Below, piece after piece: positions 32,811 to 40,721 of a stretch of 59,300 bases of DNA. The DNA is taken from contig DASSKO010000062.1 of the NCBI GenBank assembly GCA_035690425.1, positions 1 to 59,300 on the forward strand, read 5' to 3'. Every line of letters begins with the position of its first letter. The first letter of the stretch is position 1. The notes under the pieces are model-generated. The model saw only the letters and a list, made by a program, of their open reading frames with translations. It was not told the origin of the DNA and did no database searches. The translations under genes and the position numbers were made by a program. The DNA is from DASSKO01 sp035690425 (GTDB lineage: Bacteria; Actinomycetota; Actinomycetes; Propionibacteriales; Nocardioidaceae).

Positions 32811-32898
32811 CGGCGTACACGGTCCACGGTTCCGTGAAAGACGACCCCGCCCACGCCCAACCGGCGTACACGGTCCACGGCTCCGTGAAAGACGACCC
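32811..32898. repeat. pair of 37-bp direct repeats between menG and menJ-like gene
   Basis: Copies at 32811-32847 and 32862-32898 differ at one base and are offset by 51 bp. Each contains CACGGTTCCGTG or its one-base variant, a short palindrome. They fill much of the 295-bp gap between menG and the menJ-like gene, and the rest of that gap shows only the 9-bp inverted repeat at 32654-32677. Reading frames through the repeat on both strands (for example AYTVHGSVKDDP) are repeat-encoded and not genes. It looks like a dispersed REP-type element. Confidence 0.8.
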
Positions 32899-32906
32899 GC
32901 CGAGGG

Positions 32907-33599
32907 TCATGGCTTGGTGGCCCGATGCAGGGCGACGATGCCGCCCGAGAGGTCGCGCCAGCCCACGTCGGCCCACCCCGAGGACCGGATCCAGGCGGCC
33001 AGGCCGCGTTGGTCGGGCCAGGCCCGGATCGACTCGGCCAGGTAGACGTAGGCCTCCGGATTCGACGAGACCGCACGGGCGACCGGGGGCAGCGCCCGCA
33101 TCAGGTACTCGACGTAGACGGTGCGAAACAACGCCTGAGTCGGGTGGCTGAACTCGCAGATCACCATCCGGCCGCCCGGCCTGGTGACGCGCAGCATCTC
33201 GGCCAGGCACTGCCGTGGCTCAACGACGTTGCGCAGCCCGAACGAGATCGTGACCGCGTCGAAGGCGGCGTCGGCGAACGGCAGCCGGGCCGCGTCACCG
33301 GCGGTGAAGTCCAGGCCGGGGCGGGTGCGCCTGCCCACCCGCAGCATCCCCTGGGAGAAGTCGCACGGGACCACCCGCGCCCCCGCGTCGGCGAACGGTT
33401 GGCTCGACGTGCCCGTGCCTGCGGCGAGGTCGAGCACCCACTCGCCCGGTCTGGCGTCGACGGCGGCGAGCACGGCCCTGCGCCAGCGCCGGTCCTGCCC
33501 CATCGACAGGACGTCGTTGGTCAGGTCGTAACGCTCGGCCACGTCGTCGAACATGCTGGCGACCTCGCCGGGCCGCTTGTCGAGCTTGGCACGGGTCAC
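32907..33599 (-). CDS. menG: demethylmenaquinone methyltransferase
   Basis: 230 aa, UbiE/COQ5 family. It has the SAM-binding WVLDLAAGTGTSSQPFADAG, the UbiE signature YDLTNDVLSMGQDRRWRR, and SFGLRNVVEPRQCLAEMLRV. It performs the last step of menaquinone synthesis, methylating C-2 of demethylmenaquinone. GTG 33599 has GGGAGG upstream. It is divergent from menF with a 61-bp shared promoter gap. It may head the menG-menJ-nuo transcription unit, although the repeat-filled gap of 295 bp follows it. Confidence 0.93.
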   Translation of the reverse strand: MTRAKLDKRPGEVASMFDDVAERYDLTNDVLSMGQDRRWRRAVLAAVDARPGEWVLDLAAGTGTSSQPFADAGARVVPCDFSQGMLRVGRRTRPGLDFTAGDAARLPFADAAFDAVTISFGLRNVVEPRQCLAEMLRVTRPGGRMVICEFSHPTQALFRTVYVEYLMRALPPVARAVSSNPEAYVYLAESIRAWPDQRGLAAWIRSSGWADVGWRDLSGGIVALHRATKP

Positions 33600-33646
33600 G
33601 CCGGCCAGCCTCCCACGCCGACGCACGCGCGCGTCGGGCCGGGTCG

Positions 33647-33652
33647 TACGCT
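33647..33652 (+). promoter_or_regulatory. -10 element of menF (leaderless)
   Basis: TACGCT is followed by 8 nt and the GTG of menF, which fits a TANNNT leaderless promoter. It sits in the 61-bp gap shared with divergent menG. Confidence 0.4.
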
Positions 33653-33660
33653 GTCAGACC

Positions 33661-34938
33661 GTGACCACTCTCGCCGCCGGGCCACCGGAGTCGACGCCCC
33701 TGGTCGTGCGGTCGGTCGCGATCACCGATCCTGGCCCGCTCGTGCGCCTGCTGCCGCAGGCCGGTCCCGTTGCCTGGGTACGCCGAGGCGATGGCCTGGT
33801 CGGATGGGGCGAGGCAGCCCGTATCGCGACCAGGGGCCCCGACCGGTTCATCGACGCCGACGGCTGGTGGCAACGACTGACGTCGGCCGCGGTGGTGCGC
33901 GACGAGGTCGACGTACCCGGCTCCGGACTGGTCGCCTTCGGCTCGTTCGCCTTCTCCGACAGTACGGGCGCCGCCAGCACCGTCGGCGGCGGTTCGGGCG
34001 AGTCGGTGCTGGTGGTCCCCGAGGTCGTCGTCGGCCGCCGTGGCGGCGCCTGGTGGGTCACGACGATCGGGTCTGCCCTGTCCGGACCCCTGGCGCCGGA
34101 GCCGACCGACGATCCGGCTGCGCCGGAGGTGGTCTTCACCGACGGTGCGCTGTCGGGGGCGGAGTGGGAGTCGGTCGTCGCCGACGCCGTCCGCCGGATC
34201 GAGGCCGGCGCCCTGCAGAAGGTCGTGCTCGCCCGCGACCTGGTGGCGCAGTCCGACGCACCGATCGACGTGCGCTGGCCGCTGCGCCGGCTCGTCGAGC
34301 AGTACCCCACCTGCTGGAGCTTCCACGTGGACGGCCTGTTCGGAGCGACTCCCGAGATGCTGGTGCGGCGCGAGCGTGGGCTGGTCACCTCCCGGGTGCT
34401 CGCGGGCACCATCCGCCGCACCGGCGACGACGAGCGCGACCTCGCGCTCGCGGGCAAGCTGGCCCGTTCCAGCAAGGACCTCGAGGAGCACGAGTACGCC
34501 GTGCGGTCGGTCGCCGACGCACTCGCACCGCACTGCACCAGCATGAACCTTCCCGAGTCGCCGTTCGTGCTGCACCTGCCCAACGTCATGCACCTGGCCA
34601 CCGACGTGACCGGCGTGGTCGGTGACTCCACCACCGCCCTCGGCCTCGCGGCCGCCCTGCACCCGAGCGCCGCCGTCGGGGGCACGCCGACCAGCACGGC
34701 CGTCGACCTGATCGGGGAGATCGAGGGCATGGACCGCGGCCGCTACGCCGGTCCGGTCGGCTGGATCGACGCACACGGCGACGGTGAGTGGGGCATCGCG
34801 CTCCGGTCGGGCGAGGTGCGGGGGTCACAGGTCCGGCTGTTCGCCGGTTGCGGCATCGTCGCCGGCTCCGACCCGCAGGCCGAGCTCGCCGAGTCGCAGG
34901 CGAAGTTCGTCCCCGTGCGCGACGCCCTCGGCTCCTGA
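33661..34938 (+). CDS. menF: isochorismate synthase
   Basis: 425 aa, chorismate-binding family. The C-terminal catalytic core has ALQKVVLARDLV, GATPEMLVRRERGLVTSRVLAGTIRR (pieces), LHLPNVMHLATDVTG, AVGGTPTSTAVDLIGEIEGMDRGRYAGPVGW (pieces) and RSGEVRGSQVRLFAGCGIVAGSDP, in line with MenF/EntC/DhbC. It converts chorismate to isochorismate, the first committed menaquinone step. A siderophore role is possible for the family but the neighbours are men genes. GTG 33661 gives the leaderless arrangement; an upstream in-frame ATG reads through the menG promoter region and is rejected. Confidence 0.92.
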   Translation: MTTLAAGPPESTPLVVRSVAITDPGPLVRLLPQAGPVAWVRRGDGLVGWGEAARIATRGPDRFIDADGWWQRLTSAAVVRDEVDVPGSGLVAFGSFAFSDSTGAASTVGGGSGESVLVVPEVVVGRRGGAWWVTTIGSALSGPLAPEPTDDPAAPEVVFTDGALSGAEWESVVADAVRRIEAGALQKVVLARDLVAQSDAPIDVRWPLRRLVEQYPTCWSFHVDGLFGATPEMLVRRERGLVTSRVLAGTIRRTGDDERDLALAGKLARSSKDLEEHEYAVRSVADALAPHCTSMNLPESPFVLHLPNVMHLATDVTGVVGDSTTALGLAAALHPSAAVGGTPTSTAVDLIGEIEGMDRGRYAGPVGWIDAHGDGEWGIALRSGEVRGSQVRLFAGCGIVAGSDPQAELAESQAKFVPVRDALGS

Positions 34939-35063
34939 CTCCCCCCTCCCGTGACGCGTCAATGCTCCCCGGCCCGCCCGGCGCGTTCTGGTCGTGATCA
35001 CCGACTCACATCAGCCGCTGCGCGCCACTCGACGGCCGCGCCGTGGGTCGACACACTGGTTCG

Positions 35064-35592
35064 ATGCAACCCGACGACCGGTTCGACGCTCTCCTGGAGG
35101 AAGGCATCGGGCTCGACGTCGAGGCGTATTGGGGTGCCGGCTTCCTCGCGGGGCGCTACCTGCCGTCGCCACCTCCATGGACTTGGCGTGGTATTGCCGC
35201 CCCTCACCTCAGAGGCGCCGGCAGCGTCCTGGATATGGGGACAGGTGACGGCGGTATCCTGCTCGGCCTAGCGCCACTGCCCCCGCTGACGGTGGCATAC
35301 GAGGAGTGGCTGTCGACCGTGCCTGCGGCCGCGGCCACGCTGCGACCCGCCGGGGTGCACCTGGTCGTCTGCGCGGCGTCGGCGGAGAACACCAGCCCCA
35401 GCGACGAGACAGGACCGGGTCTGCCGTTCGCCGATGCCAGCTTCGACGTCGTGCTCAATCGGCATGAGTGCTTCGACCCGCAGGATGTACGGCGGATACT
35501 GCGCCCTGATGGCATGTTCGTCACCCAGCAGGTCGGTCATGACGAGTCTCGGTCGCTGCGTGCGTTGCTCAACCTCCCGACGAAGCCTGGGC
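35064..35592 (+). pseudogene. truncated class I SAM-dependent methyltransferase
   Basis: From ATG 35064 the frame reads a clear methyltransferase N-terminus: AYWGAGFLAGRYLPSPPPW, the SAM motif SVLDMGTGDGGILLGL, PFADASFDVVLNRHECFDP and RILRPDGMFVTQQVGHDE. After about residue 175 (SLRALLNLPTKPGQ) the similarity to the family stops. The same frame runs on to 36026 as arginine/serine-rich nonsense over other genes. The expected last ~80 residues are missing; instead the opposite strand carries part of another gene. I read this as a remnant truncated by a rearrangement. The original substrate is unknown. The end coordinate is approximate. Confidence 0.65.
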
Positions 35593-35761
35593 AATCGAGC
35601 GCCCAACCTCCGGCAATCGCCCAGCGAGGTGGTTTCTTCTCGGCCGTTCGCACGCTCCTCAGACGTCTGGTCACCTCGGCCGGCGTCCATGATCGCCAGG
35701 GAGTGCGGTCTTCGTCGAACGGCTCGGCTTGCCGGGCTGGCATTTCGGACACGCCTTCCAT
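35580..35761 (-). pseudogene. N-terminal fragment of a nucleotidyltransferase-like protein
   Basis: On the minus strand the frame reads EDRTPWRSWTPAEVTRRLRS followed by PRWAIAGGWALD. The WxIAGGWALD signature is the start of the aminoglycoside-type nucleotidyltransferase domain. The reading then turns into the antisense of the methyltransferase remnant and stops at 35537. Only about 50 residues of the domain survive. It is convergent with the broken methyltransferase and abuts it, which suggests that one deletion or fusion created both ends. The function is lost. Confidence 0.5.
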
Positions 35762-35885
35762 CGTCTCAGCAAGAGCGCAACGTCATCCCCGCCGTTTGCA
35801 GTCACCTGCCTCGGACGCTCGGCGCAGCGTCCACCGTCGCCGATGCGCCATCGGCGGTCCCGGTGAGGTTCTCGCCGCTGATCGG

Positions 35886-36284
35886 CTAGCGAGGGTCGAG
35901 TACCTCGATCCGACATGTAGGTCCGCTGGCAGCGGCGAGCCGCCGGTCGGTGGTCAGCAGGACCGCGTCGAGTGCTTCGGCGAGCGCGACGTACATCGCG
36001 TCCCAGCCGCGCACGGTGTCGCGTAGCTGCCAGCTTCGGGCGAGCAGGAGTCGGTGCCCAAAGCGTTCGCCGGGCCAAAGTCGCAAGTCCTCGACTGCCT
36101 GGGCAGCTGCGGTAGCGTCCAGCCGCCTCCGCAGGTGCTCGCGCCGAATGACGCCGAAGACTTCGACGTCGATGATGTGCGGAGCGGCGTGGTCGCGGTC
36201 AACGACCAGTCTCTGGCGGACCGTTTCGGCGCCTGGTCCGCCGGTCAACACCTCGATCAGGCAGGAGGCGTCAACGACGAGCAT
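35886..36284 (-). CDS. vapC: VapC-type PIN-domain toxin
   Basis: 132 aa, normal for VapC. The PIN-domain acidic residues are visible: MLVVDASCLIEVLTGG at the N-terminus, HIIDVEVFGVIRR in the middle and DTVRGWDAMYVALAEALDAVLLTTDRRLA near the C-terminus (DAMY and TTDRRLA carry the acidic sites). VapC toxins are RNases that cleave tRNA or rRNA and are held in check by VapB. ATG 36284 lies 14 bp inside the end of vapB. The pair sits in a degenerate patch between menF and menD, typical of a mobile or selfish module. Confidence 0.9.
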   Translation of the reverse strand: MLVVDASCLIEVLTGGPGAETVRQRLVVDRDHAAPHIIDVEVFGVIRREHLRRRLDATAAAQAVEDLRLWPGERFGHRLLLARSWQLRDTVRGWDAMYVALAEALDAVLLTTDRRLAAASGPTCRIEVLDPR

Positions 36285-36516
36285 CGGGCCACGCGCCGCG
36301 CTGCTCATCGAGCGCATCCAGGACCTGTGCGCGATCCAGATCCGAGGAGCGCTGCCGGGTGCGCTGCAGCCACTCCTCGACGCTGGGCCGGGCGGCCAGG
36401 CGCGCGGCCTCGGTGCGCAGAAGTTCTGGAACGCTGACCCCGTACTCAGCCGCGCGCCGGACGAGGCCCGCGTACACCTCGTCGTCCAGGTCGCGGATCT
36501 GCACGGTCTTCGACAT
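36271..36516 (-). CDS. vapB: VapB-type ribbon-helix-helix antitoxin
   Basis: 81 aa. The N-terminus KTVQIRDLDDEVYAGLVRRA followed by GVSVPELLRTEAARLAARPS is a ribbon-helix-helix DNA-binding domain of the FitA/VapB kind. The C-terminal half, with EEWLQRTRQRSS, should wrap the toxin. ATG 36516 has TAGCCT ending 8 nt upstream (leaderless). The family represses its own operon together with the toxin. Confidence 0.9.
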   Translation of the reverse strand: MSKTVQIRDLDDEVYAGLVRRAAEYGVSVPELLRTEAARLAARPSVEEWLQRTRQRSSDLDRAQVLDALDEQRGAWPDARR

Positions 36517-36521
36517 AGATC

Positions 36522-37030
36522 TCAGGCTATCATGCGAACTCGCACCACTCCATGCGGTTCTGCACCTTGCAGTGATCGCCGTGTTTCGGGTTCGACTGAC
36601 ACCCTCGATCGGGGCGTCGAATGGACGTTGGGAGCGGCCAGGTGCAGCTGCGCGGGGCGGGCCCGCCACCTCGTCGGCGGCACACCGAAGGCCTTGGCGA
36701 ACGCCCGCGTGAACGGCTCGTACGACGAGTAGCCCGCCTCCACGGCGATCTCCAGCACGGTGCGGCCGGGGTCGAGCAGCCGGTACGCGGACCGCTCGAG
36801 CAGCACCCGGCGACGGAACCGCGCCGGCGTCTCCCCGCTGCGGCCGTGACCAGGCGATCGAAGTGGACGCGCGACATGTGTGCCCGCTGGGCCATCGCGG
36901 TGTGGTCGGTGCCGGGTTCGTCGAGCAGCTCCGCGACCAGGTCGACGAACCGACCGAAGGCATCGACCGATGCGCTCCTGCCCCCCTCTCCAGGTGCCGC
37001 AGGCTCAGTCGCTTGATCGAACTTGCGCAC
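36522..37030 (-). pseudogene. frameshifted AraC-family transcriptional regulator
   Basis: The first part (RFVDLVAELLDEPG, MAQRAHMSRVHFDRLVTAAAG) and the second part (VLLERSAYRLLDPGRTVLEIAVEAGYSSYEPFTRAFAKAFGVPPTRW, seen in pieces such as VEAGYSSYEPFTRAFAKAF) together make a complete two-helix-turn-helix AraC domain. They lie in different frames. One missing G in the G-run at 36833-36836 explains the shift. Homology after LHLAAPNVH (about 36620) is lost as well, so the C-terminus looks truncated too. The 5' end overlaps menD by 26 bp; a start near 36967 is also possible. A sequencing error could account for the shift but not for the C-terminal loss. Confidence 0.7.
36524..36529 (-). promoter_or_regulatory. 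-10 element of vapBC (leaderless)
   Basis: TAGCCT, then 7 nt, then the ATG of vapB. The surrounding ATAG...CTAT arrangement at 36514-36530 is weakly palindromic and could be the VapB operator. Confidence 0.4.
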
Positions 37031-38696
37031 TCTCCGCGGCCTCGCGCAGCCGCCGGTCGAGGTCGCGCCGCCCGGCGCGGTCGACCGGGACCTCCACCAC
37101 CTCGACCCCCGACACCGGCCGCTCCAGCACCTCCCGCAGGGCCGGTAGGTCGCCCACCCGCTGGTACGGCGTACTCGTCGCGGCGCAGAGGCTGGACAGG
37201 TCGACGTGGTGGGGGGTGCCGAAGATCCGGTCGAACGCCGCGGAGTGCTCGGGTGCGCCCTGCTCGAGCAGCCCGAAGATGCTGCCGCCGTCGTCGTTGG
37301 CCACCACGAGGGTGAGGTCCGGACGCGGCTCGTCCGGCCCGATCACCAGGCCGTTGGCGTCGTGCAGGAACGTGAGGTCGCCGAGGTAGCCGAACGCGCG
37401 GGCCGACCCGCGGCGGGCCAGCGCCGCGCCGATGGCGGTCGAGACGGTCCCGTCGATGCCGGCCAGCCCGCGGTTGGCGATGGTCTTGCGCCGCTCCCCC
37501 ACCGGATGCGGGGCGGCCATCAGGTCGAGGTCGCGGATCGGGTTCGACGACCCGACGACGAGCAGACCGTCCGGGGGCAGTGCGGCATGCACGGCCGCGG
37601 CGACCGAGTACGGCGTGAGGGCGGGCTCGGCCGCCAGCAGCGCGTCGACGGCAGCGGCCACGGCATCATCGGCTCGCTGCCAGGCGCGCAGCCATGCCGG
37701 GTCGGCGGCGCCGGCGGCGCGCACCGAAGCCAGCACCTGGCGGGCGGTGTGGCCGGTGTCCGGCCACGCGTGGGTGCCGTCGGCGACCACGATGACGTCG
37801 ACATCGGTGCGCGACAGCAGCCGGGTCACCGGCCGCGACAGCGTCGGGTGCCCGAACACGACGACCCGCTCGACCTGTTCGGCCAGCCGGCCGGTCAGCA
37901 GCATCCGGTAACACCGCAGTGCGTGGCCCCCGGTGCGTGCCCCTGAGGTCGGCTCTGCCAGCAGCGGCCAGCCGGCCGACTCCGCGAGCGCCCGCGCCGG
38001 CGGGCCGGACTCGTCACCGGCGACCACCACCGTGCGCAGGCCGGTGTCGAGGGTGTACGGCGTAGCGACCGGCCGCGGCGGGCTCGTGGTCCACGCGCCG
38101 CCACCGGGGCGGCCCTGCAGTGACTCGGGCAGCGTGTCTACGCCCTCGGGGACGAGCGGCTCGACGAGCTGCAGGTTGAGGTGGACGGGCCCGGGGTCGC
38201 CGGTGCGTGCACCGGTGGCCGCGAGGACGGCCTGGCTGGTGACCCGCCGCCAGTACCCGGCTTGGCCGGGATCGTCGGAGGGCGCCGGGAGGTCGGTGCA
38301 GTCGCGCACGAAGCGGCCGAAGATCCCCGCCTGGTCGGTGGTCTGGTTGGCGCCGGTGCCGCGCAGCGCCGCCGGTCGGTCGGCAGTGACCACGAGCAGC
38401 GGCACGCCGGCGTGGGAGGCCTCCATCACCGCGGGCAGCAGGTTGCCGACCGCGGTGCCCGAGGTGGTCACGACTGCGGCCGGCGCGGTCCCGGTGCGCG
38501 CCAGGCCGAGCGCGAGGAAACCTGCGCTGCGCTCGTCGGTGCGCACGTGCAGCCGGAGCCGCTTGTCGCCATCGGCCGCGTGCAGCGCGAACGCCAGCGG
38601 AGCGGAGCGCGATCCGGGCGCGAGCACCACCTCGCCGACCCCGGACCGCACCAGCTCGTCGACGACCACCTGCGCCAGCGCGGTGGAGGGGTTCAC
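37005..38696 (-). CDS. menD: 2-succinyl-5-enolpyruvyl-6-hydroxy-3-cyclohexene-1-carboxylate synthase
   Basis: 563 aa, a ThDP-dependent enzyme. N-terminal motifs VVLAPGSRSAPLAFAL and DERSAGFLALGLARTG contain the catalytic glutamate region. The C-terminal GDLTFLHDANGL and NDDGGSIFGLLEQG form the ThDP/Mg site. It joins isochorismate and 2-oxoglutarate, the second menaquinone step. GTG 38696 overlaps the menC stop (GTGA); menE-menC-menD form one minus-strand operon. The degenerate araC gene overlaps its 3' end. Confidence 0.95.
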   Translation of the reverse strand: MNPSTALAQVVVDELVRSGVGEVVLAPGSRSAPLAFALHAADGDKRLRLHVRTDERSAGFLALGLARTGTAPAAVVTTSGTAVGNLLPAVMEASHAGVPLLVVTADRPAALRGTGANQTTDQAGIFGRFVRDCTDLPAPSDDPGQAGYWRRVTSQAVLAATGARTGDPGPVHLNLQLVEPLVPEGVDTLPESLQGRPGGGAWTTSPPRPVATPYTLDTGLRTVVVAGDESGPPARALAESAGWPLLAEPTSGARTGGHALRCYRMLLTGRLAEQVERVVVFGHPTLSRPVTRLLSRTDVDVIVVADGTHAWPDTGHTARQVLASVRAAGAADPAWLRAWQRADDAVAAAVDALLAAEPALTPYSVAAAVHAALPPDGLLVVGSSNPIRDLDLMAAPHPVGERRKTIANRGLAGIDGTVSTAIGAALARRGSARAFGYLGDLTFLHDANGLVIGPDEPRPDLTLVVANDDGGSIFGLLEQGAPEHSAAFDRIFGTPHHVDLSSLCAATSTPYQRVGDLPALREVLERPVSGVEVVEVPVDRAGRRDLDRRLREAAESAQVRSSD

Positions 38697-39652
38697 GAGG
38701 GCCGATCCTGCCGCAGCAGCGCCCAGACCGCAGCCAACCGCTCGTCCCAGCGGCTCCAGGTCTCGGCATCGGCCTCGGGCAACGCCTCGGCAGGCTCCGG
38801 GCGGGCGACCGGCAGCGCACCGTCCACCGGCAGCAGCGGCGTGCCGGACACGTCCTGCTCCAGCAGCGAGACCGTGGCCAGCCCGCAGGCGTACGGCAGG
38901 TCCGGGAGTGCCGCGGCCAGCGCCACCCCGGCGGCGATACCTACCGAGGACTCCAGCGCACTCGAGACCACCACCGGCAGGCCGATCCGCTCGGCGATCC
39001 GCAGGCAGGAGCGCACCCCGCCCAGCGGCTGCACCTTCAGCACCGCGATGTCGGCGGCATCGAGCGCGGCCACCCGCAGCGGGTCGTCGGCCCGGCGGAT
39101 CGACTCGTCCGCGGCGACGGGTACGTCGATACGGCGGCGCACCGCGGCCAGCTCCTCCACCGACGCGCACGGCTGCTCGACGTACTCGAGGTCGAAGCGG
39201 GCCAGCTCTCGCAGCGCATGCACGGCCTCGTCGACGGTCCAGGCGCCGTTGACGTCGATCCGCAGCCGGCCACCGCTGCCCAGCTCGTCGTCGAGCGCGC
39301 TCCGGACCGCCTCCACCCGGGCGATGTCGTCGGCGAGGGTCTGCCCGGGCTCGGCCACCTTCACCTTGGCCGTGCGGCAGCCTCCGGACGAGCGCACCAC
39401 CTCCCGGGCAGCCTCCGGACCGACTGCGGGGACCGTGCAGTTGACCGGCACCCGGTCGCGCACCGGTTCCGGCCAGCCATCGTCGGCGGCCTCCAGAGCA
39501 GCCTGCAGCCACGGCACACAGTCGGGCGGGTCGTAATCCCAGAACGGGCTGAACTCCCCCCATCCCGCCTCACCGTGCAACAGCACGCCCTCGCGCGTCG
39601 TGATGCCACGGAAACGCGCGCGCATCGGTGTGGTGTAGACGATCTGTCTCAC
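38693..39652 (-). CDS. menC: o-succinylbenzoate synthase
   Basis: 319 aa, enolase superfamily. Visible catalytic features are the KxK strand in RTAKVKVAEPG, DVNGAWTVDEA, YVEQPCASVEEL, VAADESIR, and the lysine in VLKVQPLGGVRSC. It dehydrates SHCHC to o-succinylbenzoate. GTG 39652 overlaps the menE stop (GTGA), and a four-base overlap leads into menD. Confidence 0.94.
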   Translation of the reverse strand: MRQIVYTTPMRARFRGITTREGVLLHGEAGWGEFSPFWDYDPPDCVPWLQAALEAADDGWPEPVRDRVPVNCTVPAVGPEAAREVVRSSGGCRTAKVKVAEPGQTLADDIARVEAVRSALDDELGSGGRLRIDVNGAWTVDEAVHALRELARFDLEYVEQPCASVEELAAVRRRIDVPVAADESIRRADDPLRVAALDAADIAVLKVQPLGGVRSCLRIAERIGLPVVVSSALESSVGIAAGVALAAALPDLPYACGLATVSLLEQDVSGTPLLPVDGALPVARPEPAEALPEADAETWSRWDERLAAVWALLRQDRPS

Positions 39653-40671
39653 AGCATCCTCCGCAGCGCGGCCCGATCCACCTTGCCGGACTCGAGCATC
39701 GGCAACGCGTCGACCACCAGCAGCTGGCGCGGTGCCCAGCTGCGCGGCAGCGTCATGCCCACGAAGTCGCGCAGCTCGCCCAGCCCGGGAGCGGGCGCGA
39801 CCACGGCGGCCACGACGCGGCAGCCCCACTCCGGGTCCTCGATCCCCAGCACGGCGGTGTCCACGACATCGGGGTGCTCGCGCAGGCGCCGCTCGACGGC
39901 GGGCAGGGCGACGTTGACACCGCCCGATACGACTACGTCGTCGGCGCGGCCAAGCACCACCAGGCGGCCGTCGTCGTCGAGCCGGCCGACGTCGGGCGTG
40001 CGCAGCTCACCGTCGACGAGCACGCCGCGGGTGAGGTCGGGCCGGCCGGCGTAGCCGTCGAACAGCACCGGCCCGAGCAGATGAACCCGGCCGTCGCCGC
40101 CGATCCGCACGCCGACGCCGTCGAGCGGCACGCCGTCGTAGACGCAGCCGCCGCAGGTCTCGCTCATGCCGTAGGTGGTGACCACGCGCACCCCGGCGCG
40201 GCGGGCGCGCTCCAGCAGCCTCGGCGCCGCGGACGCGCCGCCCAGCAGCACCGCGTCGAATGCGGCCAGGGCCTCGGCGTGCTCGTCCAGCATCCGGTGC
40301 AGCTGGGTCGGCACCAGCGAGACGTATCGGCGTACCCGGGAGTCCATGGCGCCGAGTGCGGCAGTGAGGTCGGCGTGCTCGGCGAGCAGCACCGGCTCGG
40401 TGTCCGACAGCACCGAGCGCAGCAGCACCTGGGCGCCGGCCACATAGTGCGCGGGCAACGCCAGCAGCCACTGTCCCGGCCCGCCGAGGCGGGTCAGCGC
40501 CGCCCGGGCCGACGCGAGCATGGCCGGCCGCGACAGCAGCACGTCCTTGGGTTCACCCGTGGAACCGGAGGTCCGCACGAGCACCTGGGCGGCGTCCGCG
40601 CCGCCGGCCCAGGCACGCAGCGCGGCGTGCACCTCGCGCGGAGGACCGGAGATCGGCTGCAGAGACGCCAC
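39649..40671 (-). CDS. menE: o-succinylbenzoate-CoA ligase
   Basis: 340 aa, a short member of the adenylate-forming family. Motifs: VRTSGSTGEPKDVLLS (P-loop), TYGMSETCGGCVYDG, GRLDDDGRLVVLGRADDVVVSGG (pieces) and the catalytic lysine in ESGKVDRAALRRM. It activates o-succinylbenzoate as its CoA thioester. GTG 40671 was chosen because TAATCT lies 8 nt upstream, giving a leaderless message and a 50-bp gap to divergent menA. GTG 40710 (353 aa) would leave only 11 bp for two promoters. Confidence 0.9.
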   Translation of the reverse strand: MASLQPISGPPREVHAALRAWAGGADAAQVLVRTSGSTGEPKDVLLSRPAMLASARAALTRLGGPGQWLLALPAHYVAGAQVLLRSVLSDTEPVLLAEHADLTAALGAMDSRVRRYVSLVPTQLHRMLDEHAEALAAFDAVLLGGASAAPRLLERARRAGVRVVTTYGMSETCGGCVYDGVPLDGVGVRIGGDGRVHLLGPVLFDGYAGRPDLTRGVLVDGELRTPDVGRLDDDGRLVVLGRADDVVVSGGVNVALPAVERRLREHPDVVDTAVLGIEDPEWGCRVVAAVVAPAPGLGELRDFVGMTLPRSWAPRQLLVVDALPMLESGKVDRAALRRML

Positions 40672-40679
40672 GGGCGGCA

Positions 40680-40685
40680 AGATTA
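40680..40685 (-). promoter_or_regulatory. -10 element of the menE-menC-menD operon (leaderless)
   Basis: TAATCT on the minus strand lies 8 nt before GTG 40671. It is the main reason for choosing that start. Divergent menA begins at 40722. Confidence 0.45.
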
Positions 40686-40721
40686 CGGCCCGCCGATCGG
40701 CAACTGCCACAATGGCACCCG

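Noticed and set aside
32811..32898. Short CRISPR-like array
   Set aside because: Only two repeat units with a 14-bp interval, internal palindromes, and no cas genes nearby.
32707..33210. ORFs across the direct repeats (SSFTEPWTVYA on minus, AYTVHGSVKDDP on plus)
   Set aside because: The peptides are encoded by the palindromic repeat itself and the frames then run through menG in antisense or shifted frames.
35064..36026. An intact methyltransferase of about 320 residues
   Set aside because: After about residue 175 the frame is serine/arginine-rich without family similarity and overlaps the PIN toxin gene on the other strand; it is treated as a truncated remnant.
39649..40710. menE starting at GTG 40710
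   Set aside because: It would leave 11 bp between divergent menE and menA starts; GTG 40671 with TAATCT 8 nt upstream is more plausible, though the longer form is not excluded.
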